A DNA stretch of 16,210 bases from contig NBMB01000063.1 in assembly GCA_002084765.1 (NCBI GenBank), positions 1 through 16,210 on the forward strand, written 5' to 3'. Position numbers and translations under genes: made by a program. This DNA is from Candidatus Cloacimonetes bacterium 4572_55 (GTDB lineage Bacteria > 4572-55). The notes under the pieces were generated by a model that searched no databases, was not told where the DNA came from, and saw nothing but the letters and a program-made list of their open reading frames with translations. Of the stretch, positions 1 to 7,373 are shown one piece after another; the stretch's first letter is position 1; each line of letters starts with the position of its first letter.

Positions 1-231
1 ACATATTGTTTCCAGTTTTTCAAGGTGTTTAGAAAAGTGTTGGTGTAGCGATTATCTAATTTCTTGGCTTTCTCCACCCAGAGTTCGATTTGCGTTTGAG
101 CGTTGGGACAAATAGGCGTCTTCAAAAATCGATGTACAATGCACATGATAGGCATTATCTTCGATGACAACATCGGTAACGGTTATGCCCGGTAACTCAA
201 GAATGATTGAGTGCCCCGCACCATTCCTCAA
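1..231 (-). pseudogene. ISL3-family transposase remnant, internally deleted and frameshifted, cut by the window edge
   Basis: Read on the minus strand from a possible TTG at 231, the frame gives HSIILELPGITVTDVV followed by IEDNAYHVHCTSIFEDA. This is the typical N-terminus of ISL3 transposases (the lead-in to the zf-ISL3 zinc finger). Around 111-116 the frame is lost. Removing one T restores EDAYCPN, the first half of the expected CPxC zinc knuckle. The sequence then jumps directly to IELWVEKAKKLDNRY and TNTFLNTLKNWKQY, which resemble the late part of the DDE domain, just before the usual EGxNNxxK motif. Most of the zinc finger, helix-turn-helix and catalytic core is therefore missing. The window ends inside the remnant, and no terminal inverted repeat was recognised. 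Family identity rests on remembered motif similarity; an inactive fossil is the clear reading. Confidence 0.62.
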
Positions 232-260
232 AAAATAATTTACAACACATAAAAGGGTGA

Positions 261-1413
261 CTACCCAGAACTCGAAGTTGCATAAATCGTGTCAGGGAAC
301 TGGGGATCGATCGCTAACTTTTTTACTCCCCGATTCAATAACCGATGCCAGGTGTTACCGGCATCGATTGTTTTGAAAAAACCAGCCCAACTGCCGACAT
401 AGGCTGTTATCGGATCATTAGGATGAACCGCTATATCAAAGATATAGGTATTTAACATGCCCTGGACATGCAAGTCAAAATGGCTCCCTTCATCGTTTGA
501 GCGAAAAGTGCCATAGCTGGTCCCGACATAGAGTATGGTCGGATCATGAGAATTGATCACTAAGGGTCTATCGCGAAAAACAAATTGATTCCGGTAAAGT
601 CCTTCCCCAATTGCGGTCCTGTCCTGTCCCAGGTCCACGCTTTTATAAAGCCCGAAATGATGATCGGTAAAGGCATATAGACGGATCGGTTGCGAAATCT
701 GGTCTACGGTCAGATTCACTACCCAATTATTCTCGATAAACCCGCCATATGCCCATTCCTGTCCGCCATTTTGGGAATAGCCCCAGATCCAATCCATATA
801 GCCGGTGTAAAAGATTGCCCACATCTGTTGCGGATCAGCAGAATTGATTGTCAAGTTATACACATCGAAATCGTCGTTGACTAAGTGCCAGGTCTCACCC
901 CAATCCACACTTTTTAATAAACCGAACCCACGACCGCAGCCATGAAAAAGGAAGGATTGGTAGGAGACATGAGCATTTCATTCACAAAGGCAGAATCCAG
1001 CAAGCCAATATTACGCAAATTCCAGGTTTGGCCGCCATCAGAGCTGTAAGCAACCCCACCGCCATTAGTGCCAACCCATACCCGATCAGAATCAAGTGGG
1101 TGAACCTGGATCGTTGTTGTCGGATAATAATCGCCGAACCACCAATCAGGCAGTGTGAAAATGTTAATTACAGGCTCAGGCCATTCTGGCAAGCCATTGC
1201 TTTTCTGGGCCCAGGTCAAGCCGCCGTCATCGCTTTTAAAAATACCATAGCCATAGCTGCCTGCATAAATTATGCTGGTGTCACCCGGAGCAATGTCCAT
1301 AGAAATAATGTATCCACCTTCGGGACCGGTATTTGTCCATTCAAAAGCCGACAAAGATGGCACGATAATTTGTGAAACGAATAAGCCGATTATAAAAATT
1401 AATTTTTTAACAT
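261..1413 (-). pseudogene. Secreted Asp-box (BNR/VPS10-type) beta-propeller protein, frameshifted and truncated
   Basis: Two open frames on the minus strand (1363-914 and 908-261) are one gene. They carry about seven Asp-box repeats of the S-x-D-x-G-x-T-W type, such as FKSDDGGLTWAQ, AYSSDGGQTWNL, LKSVDWGETWHL and FKTIDAGNTWHR, the signature of sortilin/sialidase-like propellers. Near 915-920 one G appears to be missing: restoring it reads VVGSGLLKSVDWGETW across both frames. At the 5' end, an ATG at 1413 would read MLKKLIFIIGLLFVS, a good signal peptide, if the run of six A's were seven. The 3' end stops abruptly at TAG (261-263) after TIYATSSSG, in mid-blade, about 30 bases before the ISL3 remnant. 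An extracellular or envelope propeller of unknown ligand is inferred for the ancestor. The frame analysis is direct; that it is a genuine pseudogene rather than an assembly error is inferred from the much longer intact genes elsewhere in the window. Confidence 0.72.
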
Positions 1414-1497
1414 AATTAAACGAACATTTCCTTTATTTTAAAATCCATTGACAAACAGTGACTAAAATATTATCAACCCCGATCGTTTTTGCTCGAC

Positions 1498-1525
1498 AAA
1501 ACAGCGGTAAGGGCGTGTCCGCTGT
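1498..1525 (-). terminator. Hairpin with short T tract, possible weak terminator
   Basis: The 7-bp perfect inverted repeat ACAGCGG/CCGCTGT (1501-1507 and 1519-1525) has an 11-base loop. On the minus strand it is followed by four T's. It lies between the receiver-domain stub and the Asp-box gene, so it could end transcription from the upstream minus-strand genes. The T tract is short, so this is tentative. Confidence 0.35.
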
Positions 1526-1537
1526 GCCTGCAGAGTT

Positions 1538-1564
1538 CTATTTACAGCGCGGAAATCTGCGCAT
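1538..1564 (-). other. Eight-codon mini-ORF behind a near-perfect Shine-Dalgarno
   Basis: The minus strand reads AAAGGAGGTGATGACCATG, a near-ideal ribosome-binding site seven bases before an ATG that opens MRRFPRCK and a TAG stop. It could be a leader peptide ahead of the hairpin at 1501-1525. However, the coding bases overlap GCGCAGATTTCCGCGC, which resembles a repeat word found in other spacers of this window, so it may be chance or a start left over from a lost gene. Confidence 0.25.
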
Positions 1565-1579
1565 GGTCATCACCTCCTT

Positions 1580-1627
1580 TCAGATTTCTCGATCGTCGTC
1601 CACAACCAATATTTTTCTTTTTCTCAT
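1580..1627 (-). pseudogene. Response-regulator receiver-domain stub (N-terminal 15 codons)
   Basis: From an ATG at 1627 the minus strand encodes MRKRKILVVDDDREI and then TGA. This is a textbook start of a CheY-like receiver domain: a basic lead-in, the hydrophobic first beta strand, and the acidic D-D-D cluster that binds magnesium. Nothing resembling the rest of a receiver domain (the phospho-Asp, Thr or Lys motifs) follows. A modest GGA-type ribosome-binding site precedes the ATG. It starts 48 bases after the stop of the membrane-protein gene on the same strand, so it may be the remains of a downstream operon member. A chance match of this length and quality seems unlikely but cannot be excluded. 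Confidence 0.5.
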
Positions 1628-1674
1628 ATTTTCCAACAATTTATGATTTATTTTTATTGCTAAATATCCACGTC

Positions 1675-2532
1675 CTATTCCGTTTTTTCTCTCGGAACGT
1701 ATTCAGCGGGGTCAAGCGAATCGTTCTCAGTGCCGACGTCTTCAAAGATGGTCGAGGATTCAAACAGGGGTCCGCTTTCGATCTGTGAATGGGAATCTAT
1801 CAACTCACGCTCTATGAATGGTTGGGAAAACGTCGAGTCTGGGGAAGAATCGTTCGGATTAGAGTTTTCCCAGGAAGGCTCCGGATATTCCCAACCGTCA
1901 TAGTCTGGAGGAGGGCGCGCCCAGATCGGTATATCTTCTCCATCGGCAGGCTCTTTGATCCCGATCGTATCCATGGGACTCTCATAATCGGAGGAGTACA
2001 CCCCGGATCCAGACGATGCGCCAGGGCTATTATTGCCCAAAATTGAGTCTCCAAAATCAGCTAACTGACCGTGAAAATATCCAAACACTATCGATTCTAG
2101 ATCGATTGTCACCTCCATTACAGTGGGGACAATCGGTAATTTAAACACAGTATTTTTACTCGGATGCAACATGACAAACAAAATCAATATCCAGGCGGCT
2201 ATGTTCGTACCTATCAACATGCCGGCGAACGCGCCTCCGGCTCGTCTCTGATGGTCCGGGAAGAATATGTTGATCATTTTTAGCCAAAATTTCCACACTA
2301 TTAAGAAGATAATAATCAGAGTGAGAAAAGTCAGAATTCTAATCGATGTGCCGATCAACCCCATATCAGCTTGTAAAACAATACGATAAATCACATCGGT
2401 AGAGATGAATAAAAGGGGGAAAAAAAATATCCAATAGAGCAAAAATGACATACGGCGCCCGCCGAACTTGATCCCAGCGACTGTCGGAAGCAGAAGAAAG
2501 GTTACCATTATCGGAAATATTATTTTTTCCAT
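1675..2532 (-). CDS. Four-helix membrane protein, CvpA-like, with long disordered acidic tail
   Basis: 285 residues. Four hydrophobic segments lie near 3-20, 29-48, 65-90 and 101-122. The fourth follows HQRRAGGAFAGMLIGTN, resembling the conserved basic and glycine-rich motif before the last helix of CvpA-family proteins. After a short hydrophobic or amphipathic stretch (about 130-165) the protein becomes a roughly 120-residue low-complexity tail rich in Ser, Pro, Asp and Glu, predicted to be disordered and unusual in length for CvpA (commonly about 160-200 residues in total). The tail contains aromatic/proline segments such as RPPPDYDGWEYPEPSW. Location is the inner membrane. It lies 52 bases downstream of the nuclease-like gene, so co-transcription is likely. 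No strong Shine-Dalgarno precedes the ATG at 2532. The open frame is secure; the family link is moderate and the function unknown. Confidence 0.72.
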   Translation of the reverse strand: MEKIIFPIMVTFLLLPTVAGIKFGGRRMSFLLYWIFFFPLLFISTDVIYRIVLQADMGLIGTSIRILTFLTLIIIFLIVWKFWLKMINIFFPDHQRRAGGAFAGMLIGTNIAAWILILFVMLHPSKNTVFKLPIVPTVMEVTIDLESIVFGYFHGQLADFGDSILGNNSPGASSGSGVYSSDYESPMDTIGIKEPADGEDIPIWARPPPDYDGWEYPEPSWENSNPNDSSPDSTFSQPFIERELIDSHSQIESGPLFESSTIFEDVGTENDSLDPAEYVPREKTE

Positions 2533-2584
2533 GGGTTTTAACTCTCAGACAGACTTATGCAGTTATAGGTATATTTCAACATAC

Positions 2585-3202
2585 TCAATAAATACTCGGT
2601 ATAAACGAGGCATCATTCAGACTTTTCATATTATTTCCTGATTGGCAAAAGACAAACAAGCCGGCTTTTACTGCAATATCGATCGAATCCTGAGGAATAA
2701 TAAACCCGGCAATTGCTCCATACAGCTTATGACCTTTATATTCAGGAAACAACTTCTTGAATTTTGGCAATTTTTTATCGACAAAAAGCTGAGCGTCTTT
2801 GGGATGAAATTTATGCTTTACCTCAACAGCAGCGACATATTTCTGGCTATAAAGCACAATATCATATTGACCTTTCCTGACCTGAATATTATGCACCGCC
2901 TCCTCAAAGGAGACGCCATTGAGCGAGGGATTTTCTTTGAAGCTTTGATAAAAGAAAATCTCGGTGGACTCGCCGATATTATCGCCCAGACCGCCTAACT
3001 TGTTTATTTTCTTATCCGTTTTCCTCATTTGGAGATCCGTTTCTTTTTGCAGTCGAGCGACTTCCTTTATTTCAAGATCCGTCTCTTTTTGCAATTGAGC
3101 GACTTTTTTTATTTCAAGGCTCGTCTCTTCTAATATACCTGTGATTCTGTCGCATGATACCGACAATCCAGCTACCAACTCTTTCAATTCTTTATCCGTC
3201 AT
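2585..3202 (-). CDS. Coiled-coil protein with PD-(D/E)XK nuclease-like domain
   Basis: 205 residues. Residues about 24-68 are a charged coiled coil containing two near-identical 14-residue units (30-43 and 44-57, EIKKVAQLQKETDL and EIKEVARLQKETDL). A GGLGDNIGE linker leads to an alpha/beta domain with YDIVLY (Asp114) and, on the next strand, VAAVEVKHK (Glu127, Lys129): the D...ExK arrangement of the PD-(D/E)XK fold. This architecture resembles the DUF3782-like uncharacterised nuclease families common in Bacteroidetes and Cyanobacteria. Whether it cuts DNA is unknown. The ATG at 3202 is supported by AGGAAAG (3208-3214) five bases upstream. The upstream 200 bases are extremely AT-rich. It is followed after 52 bases by the CvpA-like gene on the same strand. 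Nuclease fold: inference from motifs; coding: secure. Confidence 0.78.
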   Translation of the reverse strand: MTDKELKELVAGLSVSCDRITGILEETSLEIKKVAQLQKETDLEIKEVARLQKETDLQMRKTDKKINKLGGLGDNIGESTEIFFYQSFKENPSLNGVSFEEAVHNIQVRKGQYDIVLYSQKYVAAVEVKHKFHPKDAQLFVDKKLPKFKKLFPEYKGHKLYGAIAGFIIPQDSIDIAVKAGLFVFCQSGNNMKSLNDASFIPSIY

Positions 3203-3676
3203 ATTTACTTTCCTATATTTTCTGTGTTATTCCATATCGTGAATTATTAAAATATATTAATATAATTAGATATAGTTTTTACAGTTCATTTATATTCATA
3301 TATAATTAGGTTTTAAATTATTATCATATCGCGCTGCGCCATATTTTTGAGATTATTTGATGAACTAACCACAAAATGTGACAAATTTTAAATTTTGTAA
3401 AAAGTAAATTTTTTTCTTCTTCATGTTGCTCCGTTGCTAAAATATATACTATTTTTGGAGGAGTGTCAATATCCTTTTGCAGAACTTGCGGGTCATAGAA
3501 TCCATGAGACGGCAGTGGGATCGAAACGGACGGTTTTTTTAAAACAAATGTCCCGACCTGAAAAATGCTTGCGATACGCTTTACAACTCCTTACCTTGTT
3601 ACCTGTTCAAAGTTTTGTGCGTTACGTTTGGTATTGCGATTGATAGATTGCAAATAGATAATAAACGGTATTCAAT
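3203..3676. other. AT-rich intergenic region between divergent genes
   Basis: 474 bases with no gene I can support. Positions 3230-3330 are strongly AT-rich and contain ATATAATTAG twice, fitting a promoter region for the minus-strand nuclease gene, though no clear -35/-10 pair stands out. The part at 3434-3643 is open for 69 codons on the plus strand, but the translation resembles nothing I know and has no good start signal. GGAGGAGTG near 3457 is Shine-Dalgarno-like but leads only to a very short frame. Confidence 0.5.
3634..3662 (+). promoter_or_regulatory. Possible sigma70-type promoter for the sensor-phosphatase gene
   Basis: TTGCGA (3634-3639) and GATAAT (3657-3662) are separated by 17 bases, with 4/6 and 5/6 matches to consensus. 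The predicted start would be only about 8 bases before the ATG at 3677, giving an almost leaderless mRNA, which lowers confidence. Confidence 0.25.
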
Positions 3677-6600
3677 ATGAAAAAATCGAGTTGGTCGTTA
3701 TGGATATTTCTTTTTATTCTATTCTTGCCCTTAAGTCATGGATATGGAAACGAGTCCGGTTTAAAATTTGAGCGTATTTCTCCCCGTCAGGGACTCTCCC
3801 ATGATATTGTTCACAGCGTGATTCAGGATCATCTCGGCTTTATGTGGATCGGGACGCAAGACGGGCTGAACCGCTATGACGGATATGAGTTCAAGGTATT
3901 TCAACATGACCCGCTGGACTTGACCTCTATTCCGGTGAGCGATATCCGGGCGATCTCAGAGGATAAGGACGGCTCGCTCTGGATGGGGACATGGGGCGGA
4001 GGGCTGGTTAAATATGATCTAAAGACAAACGAATTTTTGCAATTTATCCATACCCAGGGAAATCAAAATAAAATCAACGATAATTGGGTGCAAGCGTTGC
4101 ACATCGATAAAAACGGTATGGTATGGATCGGCACAAGAGAGGGGGGGCTGGATCGGTTTGATCCGGTGACTGGGAAATTTACCCATTTTCAACATGATTC
4201 GAATAATCAAAAAAATTCTGCCAGCCTCAGCGATAACTGCGTATTCTTCGTATGCGAAGATTTGACAGGCGCGATATGGGCAGGAACTCGGAATGGACTC
4301 AATCGTTTTGATCCGCAGACGGACGAATTTACCCGGTATCAATCCGAATCCGGGAATCGGACGTCGCTCAGTCACAATGAGGTGCGGGCGGTTTTCTGCG
4401 ATTCGGACAGCGTGATCTGGGTCGGCACGGCTAACGGCTTGAATCGAATGGATCGGGAGACCGGTCAATTTCAGCACTATTTGACCGAAAGCGGCGGATC
4501 TGGTCGGCGACACATTATCAATACGATCACCCAGGATCATAACGGTCAAATTTGGATCGGAAGTTATGGCGGATTGACCCGATACGACCCGAAAAAGAAC
4601 AAGTTTTATGATTATCCGCATGATCCGAGCAATTATGAGAGCCTTAGTCACAATGACACCCGGATGGTTTTTTGCGATCGTTCTCGCGTGTTGTGGATCG
4701 GCACGAACGGCGGCGGTTTGAATAAGTGCGATCTGAAGCCGAGAAAATTTCTGCATAGCAAGTCGGATCCTGCCGAGACCCGCGCCATGAGCGATAATCA
4801 GGTCTACGCTTTGTACGAGGATACAAAGGGGGCTGTCTGGGTCGGCACGGATCAGGCGTTGAACAAAATGACACAGGGCTTTGCTTCGATCTTAATCAGT
4901 CAAGATAAAGGCTCCTCCGGAATCCGTTTTGATCATTACTATTTCAACTCGGATAGAAGCGAACGGGTTCAAACGATCTGTGAGGATCATAAGGGGAAAA
5001 TCTGGGTCGGCACGGAGAATGGTCTTTATAAGCTACAAAATCGGCTGTGGATGAAGTTCGATAGGTATGACGAGAAGAGCCACGGTCTGAAAGGCAGTCA
5101 AGTGACGAAAATTCTTGAGGATCGCTCTCATCGTTTATGGGTCGGGACTTATGATCATGGCTTAAATCTTTTTGATCCGGAAAAGGGTCAATTTGTCAAT
5201 TTTTCTCACGATCCGAACCGAGAGAACTGTTTGAGTAATAACCGAATCCAGGCGATTTTTGAGGATCGGGCTGGAGATTTATGGATCGGAACCGACGGGG
5301 GAGGGCTGAATCGGCTTAAACTGTCGGAAGGAAAAATCCCAGATCCGAAGATTGCCGAATTTGTTTGCTATCAGCATAACGATAAAAAATCCAGCCTCAG
5401 CCATAACAGTATTTTGTCGATTTTGCAGGATAAAACCGGTGTGTTGTGGGTCGCTACTTTTGGTGGATTGAACAAGTTGGTGCTGGAGGAATGGAAGAAA
5501 GCCGATCTGCAGGCAGCTATTTTTCAGAGCTACACAGCGAAAAGCGGTCTGCCTAACAACACGATTTTCGGCATGTTAGAGGATGAGGAAGGAACGATTT
5601 GGCTCAGTACGAACAAAGGGCTGTCAAATTTTCAGCCTCAGACGGAGTGCTTCCGTAATTACAGCATTAACGACGGACTCCAAAGTAATACGTTTCATGT
5701 CGGGGCGTATCATAAGGGTCCGAGCGGTAAGATGTATTTTGGCGGTGCTTCTGGGTTCAACGCGTTTTGGCCGAAACAGGTGGAGGACAATCCCTTTCCA
5801 CCGCCGGTCTGTCTGATCTCTTTTAAAGTATTGGGCAAGGAGAGAAGCCTTGACACAAGTTTGCCTGGTCTGCCTCGGATCGAACTTTCTTATGACGAAA
5901 ATTTTTTCTCATTCGAGTTTGCGGGATTGGATTACACACAGCCAAGCAACAACCGGTACGCATACAAGTTAGAGGGATTGGACTCGGATTGGGTAGAGGA
6001 ATCGAGCCAACGTCGGTATGCAAAATATACCGATCTAAGCGGCGGCTCATATCGATTTTTGGTCAAGGCGTCCAATAACGACGGCGTCTGGAACCATGCT
6101 GGGATTGCAATTGATATTATCATTATTCCCCCTTTTTGGGAGACTCGATGGTTTCATAGTTTGATCGCGTTCTTTGGAATTGGGTTGATTATCGTCGGAT
6201 TTATTCTCCAAAATAAACGGGCTGAGTATAAGAAAAATCAAGAACTTAGCGAATTGGAACAGAAGAGTCAGAAGCAAGAATTGGAGGCGGCTCGAAACAT
6301 TCAGCTTTCTATGATCCCAGAAAAACTTCCGGAAATAGAAAATCTGGAGATTGCCGCGCGGATGCAGACAGCGAAATTGGTCGGTGGCGATTATTATGAT
6401 TTTATCCTGTCGCCAAATGGCAAGAATCTGACTATTGTGATTGCCGACGTGTCTGGAAAAGGCGCGCCAGCCAGCCTTTTGATGGTCTCCACCCGTTCGG
6501 TTTTGCAGACTTTGACTTCTCACTTACCGTCGCTTGCAGAACAGAATTTATCGACAAAAGAGATCGTGGCAATCGCCAATTCTCATATTTTTGCAGACAC

Positions 6601-7033
6601 TTATGAGATGGAAACGCCCATGATGGCGACCATGCTTATGATGAATTGGGATATCAAAAAGGGCGAGTTGAGATATACGGGCGCGGGACACGAATATATT
6701 ATGTTCTATCGGGCAAAAACGAAACAGATCGAGATGATCCGGTCTGGAGGGTTGTGGCTGGGCGTGTTCGATGATGTGCAGGAGTATCTGCAGGAGAAAA
6801 AACTGACGTTTGAGACCGGCGACGCCATCCTGCTTTATACGGACGGCGTGACAGAATTTCATGACCCGAACGGCGAGATGTTTGGTTTAGAAAATCTCAA
6901 AAAATTTTTTCAGGCAAATGTGCATAGATCTCCCCAGGAAATTATTGATAGATTATTTGAGACCTTGGTTGGGTACGGGCAAGGTAGCGCGCAATACGAC
7001 GACACCACGTCTGTAGTTTTCAAGAGAAAGTGA
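3677..7033 (+). CDS. Membrane sensor: double Reg_prop propeller, Y_Y_Y domain and SpoIIE/PP2C phosphatase
   Basis: 1118 residues. Residues 1-24 are a signal peptide or membrane anchor. There follow about 14 repeats of the form D-x-x-G-x-x-W-I-G-T...G-L-x-R-x-D, such as DHLGFMWIGTQDGLNRYD, enough for two seven-bladed propellers (to about 700). A Y_Y_Y domain lies at about 735-810, one membrane helix at about 825-848, a Glu/Lys coiled coil at about 850-880, and a SpoIIE-type PP2C phosphatase from about 872 to the end. Its metal-binding motifs are intact: GGDYYDF (903-909), ADVSGKG (923-929), TDG (1055-1057) and DD (1108-1109). The propellers should face the periplasm and bind an unknown ligand. 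By family analogy the phosphatase would dephosphorylate a serine on a STAS-type anti-sigma antagonist. No kinase, STAS or sigma gene is adjacent, so the partner is elsewhere. The ATG at 3677 has only a weak ribosome-binding site but opens directly into the signal peptide. Confidence 0.93.
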   Translation: MKKSSWSLWIFLFILFLPLSHGYGNESGLKFERISPRQGLSHDIVHSVIQDHLGFMWIGTQDGLNRYDGYEFKVFQHDPLDLTSIPVSDIRAISEDKDGSLWMGTWGGGLVKYDLKTNEFLQFIHTQGNQNKINDNWVQALHIDKNGMVWIGTREGGLDRFDPVTGKFTHFQHDSNNQKNSASLSDNCVFFVCEDLTGAIWAGTRNGLNRFDPQTDEFTRYQSESGNRTSLSHNEVRAVFCDSDSVIWVGTANGLNRMDRETGQFQHYLTESGGSGRRHIINTITQDHNGQIWIGSYGGLTRYDPKKNKFYDYPHDPSNYESLSHNDTRMVFCDRSRVLWIGTNGGGLNKCDLKPRKFLHSKSDPAETRAMSDNQVYALYEDTKGAVWVGTDQALNKMTQGFASILISQDKGSSGIRFDHYYFNSDRSERVQTICEDHKGKIWVGTENGLYKLQNRLWMKFDRYDEKSHGLKGSQVTKILEDRSHRLWVGTYDHGLNLFDPEKGQFVNFSHDPNRENCLSNNRIQAIFEDRAGDLWIGTDGGGLNRLKLSEGKIPDPKIAEFVCYQHNDKKSSLSHNSILSILQDKTGVLWVATFGGLNKLVLEEWKKADLQAAIFQSYTAKSGLPNNTIFGMLEDEEGTIWLSTNKGLSNFQPQTECFRNYSINDGLQSNTFHVGAYHKGPSGKMYFGGASGFNAFWPKQVEDNPFPPPVCLISFKVLGKERSLDTSLPGLPRIELSYDENFFSFEFAGLDYTQPSNNRYAYKLEGLDSDWVEESSQRRYAKYTDLSGGSYRFLVKASNNDGVWNHAGIAIDIIIIPPFWETRWFHSLIAFFGIGLIIVGFILQNKRAEYKKNQELSELEQKSQKQELEAARNIQLSMIPEKLPEIENLEIAARMQTAKLVGGDYYDFILSPNGKNLTIVIADVSGKGAPASLLMVSTRSVLQTLTSHLPSLAEQNLSTKEIVAIANSHIFADTYEMETPMMATMLMMNWDIKKGELRYTGAGHEYIMFYRAKTKQIEMIRSGGLWLGVFDDVQEYLQEKKLTFETGDAILLYTDGVTEFHDPNGEMFGLENLKKFFQANVHRSPQEIIDRLFETLVGYGQGSAQYDDTTSVVFKRK

Positions 7034-7056
7034 AAAGTTCGGCTATCTGCGTTATA

Positions 7057-7259
7057 TAACCTGCATTATTCATAAGCCTCGGAGAACCAGAGATATCAGA
7101 TGTTTGATATTTAATGGGTTAAAGTCTATTTTTAACGACATTTCCAAGAGAACCCAGCTTCTATGAGAATTTCAGAACCCTTATTTAGGCTGACTCTGCG
7201 CTCTCTGTGACTCTGTTGCGAATATAGTGAAATGCGCGCAAAAGCTCAATTTTCCTGAA
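7057..7259 (+). repeat. Dispersed intergenic repeat, copy A (about 200 bp)
   Basis: This segment matches 16007-16210 in the same orientation. Aligning by eye gives about 18 substitutions and one single-base indel over about 203 positions, roughly 91% identity. Long exact blocks include TGTTTGATATTTAATGGGTT and GAATATAGTGAAATGCGCGC. Both reading directions are full of stops, so it is not coding. On the minus strand it contains tandem CAGAG words (ACAGAGTCACAGAGAG) and ends ATGAATAATGCAGG. It may be a MITE, a solo insertion-sequence end or a structured RNA; the sequence does not decide. Confidence 0.85.
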
Positions 7260-7303
7260 GAAAATTTGGCAAAAAAGATATAATTCTTTAATTATCAATT
7301 TTT

Positions 7304-7334
7304 AATCTGCGATAATCTGCGTAATCTGCGGATC
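7304..7334 (+). repeat. Short CTGCG-word tandem repeat, site 1
   Basis: Three successive AATCTGCG words. The 19-mer AATCTGCGTAATCTGCGGA (7314-7332) recurs exactly on the opposite strand at 13607-13625. Similar words are common in intergenic DNA of environmental bacteria, to my knowledge without an assigned function. Confidence 0.7.
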
Positions 7335-7373
7335 GATTTCCGTGATGACGAATAATCCAGGATAACTAAAGAA

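Noticed and set aside
1458-1788. Plus-strand open frames of 62 and 99 codons opposite the decayed zone
   Set aside because: They run antisense to the receiver stub and the 3' end of the membrane-protein gene, lack ribosome sites and resemble no family.
3455-3540. Possible riboswitch (GATCGAAACGGACGG before a T-run) upstream of the sensor gene
   Set aside because: I could not fold it into any known aptamer class or a convincing terminator stem.
3434-3643. A 69-codon plus-strand open frame in the spacer before the sensor gene
   Set aside because: No recognisable similarity, no good start signal, and composition like non-coding DNA; kept only as part of the spacer description.
4019-4756. A 245-codon minus-strand open frame inside the sensor gene
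   Set aside because: It is the antisense shadow of the repeated propeller blades; the plus-strand frame has clear domains throughout.
7304-7334. CRISPR-like short tandem words
   Set aside because: Units are only 8-11 bases with no spacers of constant length and no cas genes, so it is not a CRISPR array.
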